64,000 nucleotides of DNA, taken from the NCBI RefSeq assembly GCF_028290025.1, contig NZ_JAQGKQ010000046.1, positions 59,447 to 123,446 of the forward strand, read 5' to 3'. Below the pieces are notes generated by a model. The model saw only the letters and a list, made by a program, of their open reading frames with translations. It was not told the origin of the DNA and did no database searches. The position numbers were made by a program, and so were the translations under genes. This document shows positions 35,065-43,934 of the stretch, one piece after another. The DNA is from Cypionkella sp. GTDB taxonomy: Bacteria; Pseudomonadota; Alphaproteobacteria; Rhodobacterales; Rhodobacteraceae. Numbering within the stretch: position 1 is the first letter of the stretch; each line of letters opens with the position of its first letter.

Positions 35065-35257
35065 TTAACACCATCTGAAAAGTTTTTCTAATGATTGGCG
35101 AGTCGTTACTAAAAAGCAAGTTCATATACTTGACTGGGCTCGGGTTTAACGTCTGTTATCGATTGCATTGATTTTGCGATTGCTCGGCGCTGCGCTTGGG
35201 CGAATCGGGCGGTGCGCAACAAGCTGTTCTGGGGCGCAAATTTTAATCTCGTTTGAG

Positions 35258-36043
35258 TTAGGCTGAAGCGGTCAGATCGGACCAGCCGCAGAGCGATGCG
35301 AGGTATTCTGGCGCATGAGCGATCCCGACGGACATATTGGCGCGGAACTTCTCGGATCGGTAATCTTGCCAGCGGTTCTTATAAAGGTGCAGGCCGGATT
35401 TGCTGATCTTGATGATTGGGGTGCGCAGTGGGAGGTGATCGCGCCATTTGTGCCGCATCGCGGTGTAGCTTTCGACAAAGTCCTCGCGCAGATGGTCGTG
35501 GTAGCGGTCGTTGTGGATGGTTGGCAGCGCTCCGGCATAGGCGTGTAGGCCCTTTGTGCGGGCAGTTGTGACGATGTCGGTGCCGTACATATGCCAGCCG
35601 GGGAGGTTTTCGTCAAAGCGCAGGCCAGATGAACGGCGCATGACGATCACCATTTCATCGTAGCTTTGCACCTGCGCTGGCGCGGTGGGGACGCGGCCAA
35701 CGATCAGACCGATGCTAGAGGACCAGACCGGGCCTATGTGGCTGGCGTCCAAGCCCACGCCGAACGGGCCATAGAGTGCCCAGTTCGTGTCGTGTGTTTC
35801 CAGCTCGCGCAGGCGGCGGGCGAGCAGGTTTTCCCAACCGCGCGGCAGGTAAACGTCGTGATGAGCGAAAATCAGGATATCGGCATCGGTGGCATCTATA
35901 GCGCGGTTGTAGGCAAGGGCGGCAGAAGCGGCATCGCGTTCAAGGTGTAAAGGCACGGTGGCTTCGGCGATCATCGGGGATCGTGCGAGGTTGGCGTTGA
36001 GGATTTCATCGCTGTGGCTGGCGCAGATGATCGCGATGGTCAT
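35258..36043 (-). CDS. GT2-like glycosyltransferase (small, PF13712-like)
   Basis: The 261-residue protein has a short GT-A-like core: IAIICASHSDEI at the start, ADILIFAHHDVYLPRGWENLL (the DxD-type metal site appears as HHDVYL), WALYGPFGVG and a late GWHMYGTDI with His. It resembles the small glycosyltransferase-like proteins of Pfam PF13712 that occur in polysaccharide loci. The sugar donor is not predictable. It begins by a 4-base overlap with the stop of the GT4 gene, so the two are coupled. The 193 bases between it and the radical SAM gene are AT-richer and hold no recognised feature. Confidence 0.78.
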   Translation of the reverse strand: MTIAIICASHSDEILNANLARSPMIAEATVPLHLERDAASAALAYNRAIDATDADILIFAHHDVYLPRGWENLLARRLRELETHDTNWALYGPFGVGLDASHIGPVWSSSIGLIVGRVPTAPAQVQSYDEMVIVMRRSSGLRFDENLPGWHMYGTDIVTTARTKGLHAYAGALPTIHNDRYHDHLREDFVESYTAMRHKWRDHLPLRTPIIKISKSGLHLYKNRWQDYRSEKFRANMSVGIAHAPEYLASLCGWSDLTASA

Positions 36044-37311
36044 GCCGGTCCAATCGCCTCGACGGTGATTGGCGCGACCATTGGTGCTGTGGATTTCAGC
36101 GCCTCTGTGAAGTGCTGCGCCAGTTTGGCGGCTTCGGTGTTGCCATCGTGGCGAGCCATGGCCCGAGCGCGGGCGGCGAAGCCCATCTCGGTTAGAACGG
36201 CATTGGGGATTTCGGAAAGCGCGACAATCGCATCAGCCAATGCCGCGGGGTCGCCTGCGGGCACAAGCCAACCCTCTTTTGGCGTCAGCAGTTCGGGTAC
36301 TCCGTTTATGCAGGTGGAGATTACCGGGCGACCGCAGGCCATTGCTTCGATCACAACCATCGGAAGGCCCTCGGCAAGCGAGGGCAGGATCAGCGCATGG
36401 GCGGCGGCAATGGCGGCGCGCACGCCTGCTTCATCGACCCAGCCCGCAATAGTAATGCGGTTTTTGATACCGTGGCGGGCGATTTCGCCGTCGATCAGTT
36501 CGCGCAGTTCGCCGTCGCCGCAAATCGTGAGGGTCAGCCCCGGCAGGCGTTTGGCGGCGATGGCCATGGTTTCAATCAAGACGGGGAAGCCTTTCTGCTC
36601 GCACAACCGGCCAATCGCGACCAAATGCGGGCCGCCTTCGGGCATTGCGGCGGGAACGGGATAGCCTGCTATATCAACGCCGCAATGCACCTCTTTGATC
36701 TTCGGCCACTCGGCAATCTGGCACCAACGATAAAGCTGGCTGCGGCAATAGCTGGAGATTGCCACGGTGAAGCGGGCGTTGGCCATTTTCTCGGGGAAAG
36801 AGAATGCGCGGGGGGCGTCGAATTCTTCTGGGCCATGCACCGTGAAGCTGAAACCGGGGCCACCCAGCGCTTGCGACAGCATGGCAACTGTGGCGGAGTT
36901 AGTGCCAAAATGGGCGTGAATGTGTTTAATCCCAAGGTCGCGACTGCGGCGTGCGATATATGCGGCTTCCACAAGATAGATCAGATGGCGCAGTATGCCA
37001 CCGGTGCCGGGGCCACCTGACTTGCCCTTCGAGCCGCAGCGGACCGCCATCGCCAGACCAGACACGGCTTGTTTGGGGTGTCTGAACACCCAACCGAGAG
37101 TGGAACGCAGCAGGTTTTTACTGCCAATTTCCAAGACATGTTCGGTCTTGTCATCTTCAATGAAGTCCAGCGGATCCACCAAAGCTGCGCGATCTGATCG
37201 CATGGCAAAGCGATGCACTTGCCATCCCATGTCTTCAAGCGCGGCAATCTCACGACGAATGAAGGTATGTGAAGGCTTGGGGTAAGTGTTGATGAGATAG
37301 GCAATCAGCAT
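36040..37311 (-). CDS. GT4-family glycosyltransferase (WcaL-like)
   Basis: The 423-residue GT-B fold enzyme shows the retaining GT4 pattern: IAYLINTYPKPSHTFIRREI at the start, HIHAHFGTNSA, VHGPEEFDAP, then the donor-site helix ending in SLAEGLPMVVIEAMACGRPVI with the conserved EGLPMVVIEA (E-x7-E motif). It resembles colanic-acid-type transferases such as WcaL. It adds a sugar to the growing lipid-linked repeat at the inner membrane face; donor and linkage unknown. ATG 37311 is chosen by the conserved N-terminus; an in-frame ATG at 37374 adds an unrelated basic stretch. It is divergent from the flippase gene. Confidence 0.9.
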   Translation of the reverse strand: MLIAYLINTYPKPSHTFIRREIAALEDMGWQVHRFAMRSDRAALVDPLDFIEDDKTEHVLEIGSKNLLRSTLGWVFRHPKQAVSGLAMAVRCGSKGKSGGPGTGGILRHLIYLVEAAYIARRSRDLGIKHIHAHFGTNSATVAMLSQALGGPGFSFTVHGPEEFDAPRAFSFPEKMANARFTVAISSYCRSQLYRWCQIAEWPKIKEVHCGVDIAGYPVPAAMPEGGPHLVAIGRLCEQKGFPVLIETMAIAAKRLPGLTLTICGDGELRELIDGEIARHGIKNRITIAGWVDEAGVRAAIAAAHALILPSLAEGLPMVVIEAMACGRPVISTCINGVPELLTPKEGWLVPAGDPAALADAIVALSEIPNAVLTEMGFAARARAMARHDGNTEAAKLAQHFTEALKSTAPMVAPITVEAIGPA

Positions 37312-37471
37312 GAAAGCACCGGATTGGGTCTTGGCTTTGGTCAATAGGCGGCGGATTTGGCGAGAGTAAGGCAAATTCGCATGTCTTTCGCAGAGATTGT
37401 TGCCAAATTCGCCTTCATTGACGGGTTATATGCAGCAGCTAGGTCGAATCGCAGTCTTGAAGGTTTATTTA

Positions 37472-38824
37472 ATGTCGGACTTGAACGTGCCTGCTTCGGT
37501 GGGAAGAAGTTTATTTGCGCGTGCGCTGCGGAGTTCAGCCTTTACCGCAGGGTCTTATGCGCTGACCCAAGTGATGCGGCTGGGCTCTAACCTGATCCTG
37601 ACACGGCTTTTGGCACCTGACGCGTTTGGTGTTATGGCGCTGGTTTCGGTGGTGCTGGTGGGCATGGTGATGTTCTCGGATGTCGGGGTCTCGGCTTCGA
37701 TTGCGCAGAACAAGCGCGGCGACGATCCGAACTTTCTGAACACGGCATTCACCATTCATGCGTTTCGCGGCACGATGTTGTGGCTGGTCACATGTGGGTT
37801 GGCATGGCCGCTGGCACAGTTTTATCATGCGCCAGAGTTGGTCTACCTGCTGCCAGTCGCGGGGATTTCGCTGTTTATCTCTGGCTTCAATCCAACGCGG
37901 ATTGACACTGCGACGCGGCATTTGTTGTTGGGGCGGGTGACGCTGCTGGACCTGATTGCGCAGGCGATTGGGATCGTGGCGATGGTTGTGCTGTCGCTGA
38001 TGAGCCATTCGGTCTGGGGGCTGGTGATCGGTGCGATCGTCGGCAGCCTGGCCAAGCTGGTGTTGACTTGGGCGTATCTGCCGGGGCCGAGCAATCGGTT
38101 TCACTGGGATAAAACAGCCGGGCATGAGCTTATCCACTTCGGTAAGTGGATATTCCTGTCAACTGCCTGCGGTTTTGCGCTGGCGCAGGGCGATAAGGCG
38201 ATTTTCGGGCATTACCTTAGTCTGGAAGAGTTGGGCGTTTACAACATCGGCTACTTTCTGGCGTCCTTCCCTTTGCTTTTGGCGCGGGCGGTGAACAGCC
38301 GTATTATGATCCCGCTGTACCGCGATCATCATCCGGCCGACTCGGCTGCGAACTTCGCCAAGATGCGCAAACTGCGCTGGGCGATTTCGGGCGCGACGCT
38401 GCTGTTGTTGGGCTTTCTTGCGGTGATCGGGATGCCGCTGGTGGGCTTCATGTATGACGAGCGCTACGCCGCGGCAGGATTTATCGTGGTCGTAGTGGCG
38501 CTGATCCAGATGCCTGAAACGATTGGCATTACCTATGACCAGTCGGCGCTGGCGGCGGGGGATGGGCGGAATTACTTTTGGCTGCAAGCGTTGAAGGCTT
38601 TTGTTCAGACGGTGGCGTTCTTGGTCGGCATCACCCACGGCGGGCTGGAGGGTGCGTTGCTGGCACAGGCAGCGGCGCTGTTGGCGCTGCATCCGGCGGT
38701 GATCTTGCTGGCCCGCAAGCATAGGGCGTGGGATCCGCTGAATGATGTCGTGCTATTCGCACTGGCCGCAGCTTTGGTGGCTTTGGCCCTATGGGTCAAC
38801 GTCGATATGCTGGGTGTGCTCTGA
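37472..38824 (+). CDS. Wzx-like oligosaccharide flippase
   Basis: The 450-residue protein is a polytopic membrane protein of the polysaccharide transport (MOP/MATE-fold) family, with about 12-14 hydrophobic segments spread over its length and the typical N-terminus AFTAGSYALTQVMRLGSNLILTRLLAPDAFGVMALV, where a helix is followed by TRLLxPxxFG. It would move undecaprenyl-linked repeats across the inner membrane. The start ATG 37472 follows a GAAGG 9 bases upstream; earlier in-frame ATGs lack conservation. It is the only flippase in the window and fits with the Wzy-like polymerase at 45791 and the Wzz-like protein at 40414. Confidence 0.87.
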   Translation: MSDLNVPASVGRSLFARALRSSAFTAGSYALTQVMRLGSNLILTRLLAPDAFGVMALVSVVLVGMVMFSDVGVSASIAQNKRGDDPNFLNTAFTIHAFRGTMLWLVTCGLAWPLAQFYHAPELVYLLPVAGISLFISGFNPTRIDTATRHLLLGRVTLLDLIAQAIGIVAMVVLSLMSHSVWGLVIGAIVGSLAKLVLTWAYLPGPSNRFHWDKTAGHELIHFGKWIFLSTACGFALAQGDKAIFGHYLSLEELGVYNIGYFLASFPLLLARAVNSRIMIPLYRDHHPADSAANFAKMRKLRWAISGATLLLLGFLAVIGMPLVGFMYDERYAAAGFIVVVVALIQMPETIGITYDQSALAAGDGRNYFWLQALKAFVQTVAFLVGITHGGLEGALLAQAAALLALHPAVILLARKHRAWDPLNDVVLFALAAALVALALWVNVDMLGVL

Positions 38825-39637
38825 GAAGGCTTCATTGCAACGATTAGCTTTGGGTTGTCTATATATAGCAAGCGGTCTGATATTTGTCTAATTGTTGCCG
38901 GCTTAAGAACAATTGTGGAGATAGCACAGGTTAAGGTTGCAAATAGAGCCGCATTATCAAATGTTTTGTATTTTTAGATAGCAGTGGTTTCGTCGCGGAA
39001 CCACAGGCGCTTCGTAGGATGTCTTATCATAGCGCACCGCAAAATATTGTATGCGGGTGCTGCCTGATTGAGAGCTTTCTAATGAGATTGGCAATGCTCG
39101 GGCGGGCGAATTTGGCCCTAAATCGTGCCTCTGGCCGACGGTTCACTATAGCGGTTTTGAGCGTCTCAGCGCTGTTCGCAGTCTTTCTAAAGCTCGCTTC
39201 GCTTAGCAAGCCTCTGCATTCACGATAAAATTCAAAATCATCGCTTGGGAAGTCGGCGTCGCCTACGCGGCTATGACAGCGCCAGGTGATTCGCGCTGAA
39301 TTGACGCGCAGGGAAGCTGCGTTGCACCTCTGGCGGAGCGCTATTTGGCCCCTGCACGTCATGGTTGCGCTGCGCTGAAACATGGCAAGATCAAGGCTGC
39401 ATTATGTCAAAATATCTGGGTTAAAATGGCTTAAATATGTTCGCTATTCCGAATTGGCTATCGCCAAGCCCATAGCAGAGCGGTTAAATTGACCACGGGG
39501 GCGTACTGTTTGGTGCGGCAAGTGAACGGCTAGTTTTCTGATCAGATCCGATGCTTCGGACTTTGGTTTGTTTCCTGAAATCCATGTGATCATGGGACAG
39601 GGATTGGTCGATTCAGATTGTCGATTGGTGGCTTGCA
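38825..39637. other. Long gap without a convincing gene
   Basis: This is the longest gap in the window (813 bases), between the flippase and the ExoY-like gene. It is lower in GC than most of the locus, especially 38840-39000 and 39400-39470. The part near 39060-39390 is open in several frames on both strands, but no frame has a ribosome-binding site or a recognised domain. The upstream end of this gap must contain the promoter of the ExoY-like gene. It may be the remnant of an inserted element; I cannot identify one. Confidence 0.5.
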
Positions 39638-40357
39638 ATGACTATAAATTATCCTGATTTCTACAACATCCGCTCGGTTCCGGCCGATGCTGCTAACAGT
39701 TTCAACGACCAAAGCGCTACACCGCTGGCTGATGTCAGACCTTCGGGTCGTGGTCCCTATCGGCGGTTCTTCAAGCGTGCTTTCGATATTGCAGCCATTG
39801 TCTTGGCGGCCCCTGCTGTGTTGCCGATCGTGGCCGTGGCAGCGGTTATGGTGGCGCGAGATGGCGGCAGCCCGTTCTATACGCAGATGCGCGTGGGCAA
39901 GGGCGGCAAGCGGTTTCGGATGTGGAAGCTGCGCTCGATGGTGCGGGATGCGGATGAGCGGATGGAAGAATTTCTGGCCGCCAATCCCGATGCGCGGATG
40001 GAGTGGGACAGCACGCAAAAGCTGAAAGCTGACCCACGTATCACTCGGACGGGTAAATTTCTGCGCAAGTCGTCGTTGGATGAATTGCCGCAACTGTGGA
40101 ACGTTCTGGTCGGCGATATGAGCCTTGTCGGACCGCGTCCGATGATGATTTGTCAGCAGAATATGTATCCGGGCCGCGCATACTATGCGCTGCGTCCGGG
40201 GATTACCGGCTATTGGCAAACCTCTGGGCGCAATCGCACGACGTTTGAAGCGCGCGCAGGGTTTGACGACGCTTACGAGGCGGACGTGTCATTGTTGACA
40301 GATGTGAAGGTGCTTGCGGCAACGGTAGGGGTCGTGGTCAGCGCCAACGGTTATTGA
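39638..40357 (+). CDS. Undecaprenyl-phosphate sugar phosphotransferase (ExoY-like)
   Basis: The 239-residue protein starts polysaccharide synthesis by moving a sugar-1-phosphate from a UDP-sugar onto undecaprenyl phosphate. It has one N-terminal membrane helix (FDIAAIVLAAPAVLPIVAVAAVMVARDGG) and the bacterial sugar-transferase domain: RMWKLRSMVRDAD, the catalytic DELPQLWNVLVGDMSLVGPRP and RPGITGYWQTSGRN. It is the short ExoY type rather than the long WbaP/WcaJ type. The sugar (galactose or glucose usually) is not predictable. It stands alone on its strand after a long gap and is followed by a terminator. Confidence 0.94.
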   Translation: MTINYPDFYNIRSVPADAANSFNDQSATPLADVRPSGRGPYRRFFKRAFDIAAIVLAAPAVLPIVAVAAVMVARDGGSPFYTQMRVGKGGKRFRMWKLRSMVRDADERMEEFLAANPDARMEWDSTQKLKADPRITRTGKFLRKSSLDELPQLWNVLVGDMSLVGPRPMMICQQNMYPGRAYYALRPGITGYWQTSGRNRTTFEARAGFDDAYEADVSLLTDVKVLAATVGVVVSANGY

Positions 40358-40384
40358 GCCAGCAAGAAATTTTAAGCAGCGGTT

Positions 40385-40415
40385 AAGCCCGTCCCATCAC
40401 AGGGGCGGGCTTTTT
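40385..40415. terminator. Intrinsic terminator after the ExoY-like gene
   Basis: The stem AAGCCCGTCCC/GGGGCGGGCTT (40385-40395 with 40402-40412, one G-T pair) has a 6-base loop and is followed by TTT. It separates the convergent ExoY-like and Wzz-like genes and may serve both. Confidence 0.8.
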
Positions 40416-41763
40416 ATGGTATAGCGGCCATCAATACCAGCGCCAGCATAGAAGCGACCGCCAGGACGGCAAAGCGGGGCAACCCAAAGATTGGACGTTT
40501 GGGATCGTCGATGAGCCGCAAGGCCGCCCGTCCCAAGCGGCCTTTTGGGGCCCGTATTTCGGGAATGCAAACGACAGGCTCCAGATCAAGTTGCCGCTGC
40601 ATCTGGGCGGCGGTGCGCACCACTGGTTTGATAAGGTCCAGCACGAAGGCGAGCGCAATCGCACCAAGCAAGCTGGCCATAGTACCTGCGATGGCGATTT
40701 TCTTTTTGCCGCCGCCGATGGGATATTCTGGTGACAGCGCACGATCGAGCAAAGTGAAACGCTCTGACTGTTGGCGCATGGCGAGGCGTTGGGTGGTCTC
40801 AGCCTCGGCCATGCGTTGCGTGACGTTGTTGTATTGATCCTGCAGTTGCTGAAGCTGGCGATCATAGCCAGCAAGCACACGTTCCACTTCGGGCGTTGCG
40901 GCAAGGGCGGTTTCGACATCAGCTTTGCGGGCGTTGATTGAGGCGATCTGCGCGTTCAACACATTCGTTTGGGTGGCGATTTCGTCGAGACGTCGTTTGT
41001 CAGTCTCTCGTTGCAGCTGTTTTTGAACGATGGCTTTTTGCTCACCTTGTAAGCCTACAAGGTCTTGGGTGGCTTGGCGCAGGTCGTCTGACAGGCTGAC
41101 AATTTCATCGCGGCGCGCATCCGAAAGCGTTGGCATCGCGCCAGCATGGGCATTTTTATAGGCGGCAACTTCGGATTCTAGCGTAGCGATTTGGGCGTAT
41201 ATGCGGGCTTCTTCTTCTTTGAAAAAGGCGACGTTCTTGTCGGCGCGGTCGCGTTGGCCCGCAGCGCTTTGGTCGAGTATGCCTTGCGCGAAATCATTGG
41301 CCACCGCCGCTGCGGTTTGTGGATCACCGTAGCGCACCGAGATGATGATTGCCGAGATGCTGCGCGCCTGACCAAAGCCTTGACCGCCTGCACTATCGAC
41401 GGCTTGGAAGGTGACGGCGGTACGGAGGGCAAAAAGCTTGTCGTCCTTGGCCATGGCGGGTTGATCGGCGAATAGATTGTGGCGCTCGATCATCGCGGTC
41501 AACGCGTCACGGGTCGTCAGGCGCTGCTCGATGGTTTGCAGGATTTGTGCGGCACCACCACCGTCGGGCTGCGCGGCTTGCGCCGTGGGCTCGGCGACTT
41601 CGGCACCTTCAATCTGGATCACGGCTGCGGTCTCAAAGATATTCGGACGCGACTTTGCAAAAACCACAGCGACTAGCAAACCTGTCAAGGTGATCAGGAT
41701 GATCAGCCAGCGGCGGCGCAACAGCAGGCTGACGAGTTCCTCTATAGACTGAATCTGACCCAT
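40414..41763 (-). CDS. Wzz/GumC-type polysaccharide co-polymerase
   Basis: The 449-residue inner-membrane protein has a membrane segment near residues 19-37 (WLIILITLTGLLVAVVFAK), a large periplasmic part with extended coiled coil (about 170-340, e.g. FFKEEEARIYAQIATLESEVAAYK), a second membrane segment near 360-380 (GTMASLLGAIALAFVLDL) and an unusual third one at the very C-terminus (FAVLAVASMLALVLMAAIP). This is the chain-length regulator pattern. The kinase domain is not fused but encoded next door, as in CpsC/CpsD systems. It starts 2 bases after the kinase stop and they are translationally linked. It sets polymer length with the Wzy-like protein. Confidence 0.88.
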   Translation of the reverse strand: MGQIQSIEELVSLLLRRRWLIILITLTGLLVAVVFAKSRPNIFETAAVIQIEGAEVAEPTAQAAQPDGGGAAQILQTIEQRLTTRDALTAMIERHNLFADQPAMAKDDKLFALRTAVTFQAVDSAGGQGFGQARSISAIIISVRYGDPQTAAAVANDFAQGILDQSAAGQRDRADKNVAFFKEEEARIYAQIATLESEVAAYKNAHAGAMPTLSDARRDEIVSLSDDLRQATQDLVGLQGEQKAIVQKQLQRETDKRRLDEIATQTNVLNAQIASINARKADVETALAATPEVERVLAGYDRQLQQLQDQYNNVTQRMAEAETTQRLAMRQQSERFTLLDRALSPEYPIGGGKKKIAIAGTMASLLGAIALAFVLDLIKPVVRTAAQMQRQLDLEPVVCIPEIRAPKGRLGRAALRLIDDPKRPIFGLPRFAVLAVASMLALVLMAAIP

Positions 41764-41765
41764 GA

Positions 41766-42647
41766 TTAATTCTTCGCGTAGCGGTAGCGGCCCGCGGTGA
41801 AATCTTGCGCGCGGTTCAGCACGACGCCGAGCAGCGGGATGCGGCCTTCAAACAGTTTTTCACAGGCTCTGATCTCCTGCGGCGACGAACGTGTGCCATC
41901 AGTGACCAGCAGCACGGCATCCAGCGAAGGGCCGAGTGCAAGCAGATCGTCATTCACCAAAGCCGGTGGCAGATCGTAGATCACCACCTCTGGGTCTAGC
42001 TGTTCGATCATCGCGGTAAGCGCCGCTACTGTATCTGGATCGTGCAGGGTTTCGGACGCCTTTTCGATTGGTTGCGTGTTCAACCCAAGCGCCAGCGTGC
42101 GGCCAAAGCGGCGAAACTCGTTTTCTAACGGCTGTTGGCCCGCAAGAAACGCACCCAGAGAGATTGGATCTTTGACGCCAAGCAGTTGCGCGATCTCGGG
42201 GTGGCGCAGATCGAAATCGAGCAAAACGGTGCGAGAGGCTGGGCGGCGGGCCAGCGAAAACGCAAGGTTGGTGGCGACGAAAGATTTTCCGCAGTCATGG
42301 GTCGGCGAAGTGACCGCGATGCGTTTCCAGCCCTTTTCAACCAGTCCTCGCAAAAGCCGGGTGCGCAGTATGTCAAATGCGACAGCCGCAGGATGGTCGG
42401 AAGCTTCCAGAAACAAAGCATTCCGCGATTTCGATCTGATGTCCGCCTGCACGGGCCTAAGCGATTCCCAGACGCGCTGCGGATTGAAAAGCGCGGGAAG
42501 CGTCGATGAAAAAATCTCACGCCCGGTGGCCAGATCGGGGGCAACATTTTGTGGAGATGCCACATGACCGGTGCGGAACAGCGAAACGCCCGTGGATTTT
42601 CGGGGTTTATCTGGTTTGGGTTTAGGACCGGTTTGGTCGGCAGTCAT
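41766..42647 (-). CDS. CpsD/CapB-like autokinase of polysaccharide synthesis
   Basis: The 293-residue protein has the BY-kinase/ParA-like ATPase fold: Walker A-type loop in SPTHDCGKSFVATNLA (the first P-loop Gly is replaced), Walker A' VLLDFDLRHPEI and Walker B VVIYDLPPAL. The family's C-terminal Tyr cluster is reduced to YRYAKN, so autophosphorylation, if it occurs, uses at most two tyrosines. It should bind the Wzz-like protein encoded directly downstream and control polymerisation. ATG 42647 is chosen by family length; upstream in-frame ATGs would add 37 non-conserved residues. Confidence 0.85.
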   Translation of the reverse strand: MTADQTGPKPKPDKPRKSTGVSLFRTGHVASPQNVAPDLATGREIFSSTLPALFNPQRVWESLRPVQADIRSKSRNALFLEASDHPAAVAFDILRTRLLRGLVEKGWKRIAVTSPTHDCGKSFVATNLAFSLARRPASRTVLLDFDLRHPEIAQLLGVKDPISLGAFLAGQQPLENEFRRFGRTLALGLNTQPIEKASETLHDPDTVAALTAMIEQLDPEVVIYDLPPALVNDDLLALGPSLDAVLLVTDGTRSSPQEIRACEKLFEGRIPLLGVVLNRAQDFTAGRYRYAKN

Positions 42648-42986
42648 GGCAGTAAGCTCCAGATCTGCGAGGCCAACGGGCCGCGACGTCAAGATAAAGT
42701 GTCCGCTCATCCGAAAGTCGGGTTGGTCGAACCGTTTGTCGAACCGCGACGTAACCAAAACAGCAACAAGCCGCGCTTCGACCGGGACGATAACGGATGA
42801 CGCATGACAAGCGGCGCGCTGGATGGCGTTTGGCAGATCAGGATTCGTCCGTGCCCCTGTGCAGAGGAGTTATACATAGCCGAACCTGCCCCAAATTGAA
42901 AGACTTACGGGGCATTATGCAGGTGTGGCGGGGCATGGCCAAGGCGCAATCATGGCCTTAGATTGGCAGAAATCTGGAGGGTTGCT
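42648..42986. other. Divergent promoter region, kinase / GT2
   Basis: These 339 bases separate the leftward kinase gene from the rightward GT2 gene. I see no RNA gene or strong terminator. CCCC-AAATTGAAAGACTTAC-GGGG near 42891-42914 is a weak dyad. Promoters for both directions are expected here but none is clear. Confidence 0.4.
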
Positions 42987-43934
42987 ATGGCGGGCGCAGT
43001 GATCGACGCAATTGTTATCGGGCGCAACGAGGGCGCGCGATTGATCGCGTGTTTGCGCGCCCTGCGCGGCCAAGTGCGGCGTCTGGTTTATGTGGATTCG
43101 GGGTCGAGCGACGGATCAGCAGAGGCGGCGAGGCGCTTGGGGGCGGATGTGGTAGCACTGGATATGAGCTTGGCCTTTACTGCGGCACGCGCGCGAAATG
43201 CGGGTCTGGCTGAACTGGACGCCCCGGAGTTTGTGCAGTTTGTGGACGGCGATTGCGAAGTGCAGCCCGGGTGGTTTGAAGCGGCCTTGGCGGGATTTGC
43301 GGCGCACCCGGCAGCTGTGGTGATTTGCGGGCGGCGGCGCGAGCGGTTTCCTGAAGCTTCGATCTATAACGGCTTGGCGGATAGAGAATGGGATACTGGG
43401 GTGGGCCAAGCTTTGGCCTGTGGTGGCGATGCTCTGATGCGGTTTCAAGCTGTTCAGGCAGTAGGGGGCTATGATGCGGATATGATTGCGGGGGAGGAGC
43501 CGGAGTTGTGCCTGCGACTGCGGCGTGCGGGCGGCGAAATCTGGCGTATCGACGCGGAGATGACTCTGCATGACGCGGCTTTGTTGCGGTTTGCTCAGTG
43601 GTGGCGGCGCAGCGTGCGGGCGGGTTACGCGTTTGCAGAAGGTGCTGCGCGGTATGGTGCGTCAGCTGAACGGCATTGGGTGCTTGAGGTTCGCCGCGCG
43701 ATTCTCTGGGGCATGGTGTTGCCTTTGACTGTGATCGGCGCGGGACTTTTGCATCCGCTGGCTTGGGTTCTGGCGCTGATTTATCCGCTCCAAGTGTTGC
43801 GACTGGCGCGGCGCAGTGGTCTGGTTTGGGGGTTTTTCAGTGTGGTGGGCAAGTTTGCCGAGGCTGTCGGCGTGATAAGTTATTGGATCAATCGTGCGCG
43901 TGGGCGCAGGCGTGGGTTGATCGAGTATAAGTAG
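42987..43934 (+). CDS. GT2-family glycosyltransferase with C-terminal membrane part
   Basis: The 315-residue protein has the GT-A core (DAIVIGRNEGARLIACLRAL; the strand LVYVDSGSSDGS; the metal-binding DxD as VDGDCEV; the catalytic region GEEPELCLRLRRAGG) and a C-terminal hydrophobic stretch (LWGMVLPLTVIGAGLLHPLAWVLALIYPLQVL) that anchors it in the inner membrane. It adds one sugar of the repeat unit. ATG 42987 has GGAGGG 8 bases upstream. Its stop touches the stop of the convergent WecG/TagA-type gene. Confidence 0.9.
   Translation: MAGAVIDAIVIGRNEGARLIACLRALRGQVRRLVYVDSGSSDGSAEAARRLGADVVALDMSLAFTAARARNAGLAELDAPEFVQFVDGDCEVQPGWFEAALAGFAAHPAAVVICGRRRERFPEASIYNGLADREWDTGVGQALACGGDALMRFQAVQAVGGYDADMIAGEEPELCLRLRRAGGEIWRIDAEMTLHDAALLRFAQWWRRSVRAGYAFAEGAARYGASAERHWVLEVRRAILWGMVLPLTVIGAGLLHPLAWVLALIYPLQVLRLARRSGLVWGFFSVVGKFAEAVGVISYWINRARGRRRGLIEYK

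Noticed and set aside
39019..39228. 69-codon plus-strand frame in the gap before the ExoY-like gene
   Set aside because: No ribosome-binding site, no domain, and several competing frames on both strands; kept only as part of the unexplained gap.
42648..42758. N-terminal extension of the CpsD-like kinase
   Set aside because: In-frame ATGs exist upstream, but the added 37 residues do not look conserved and family length favours ATG 42647.
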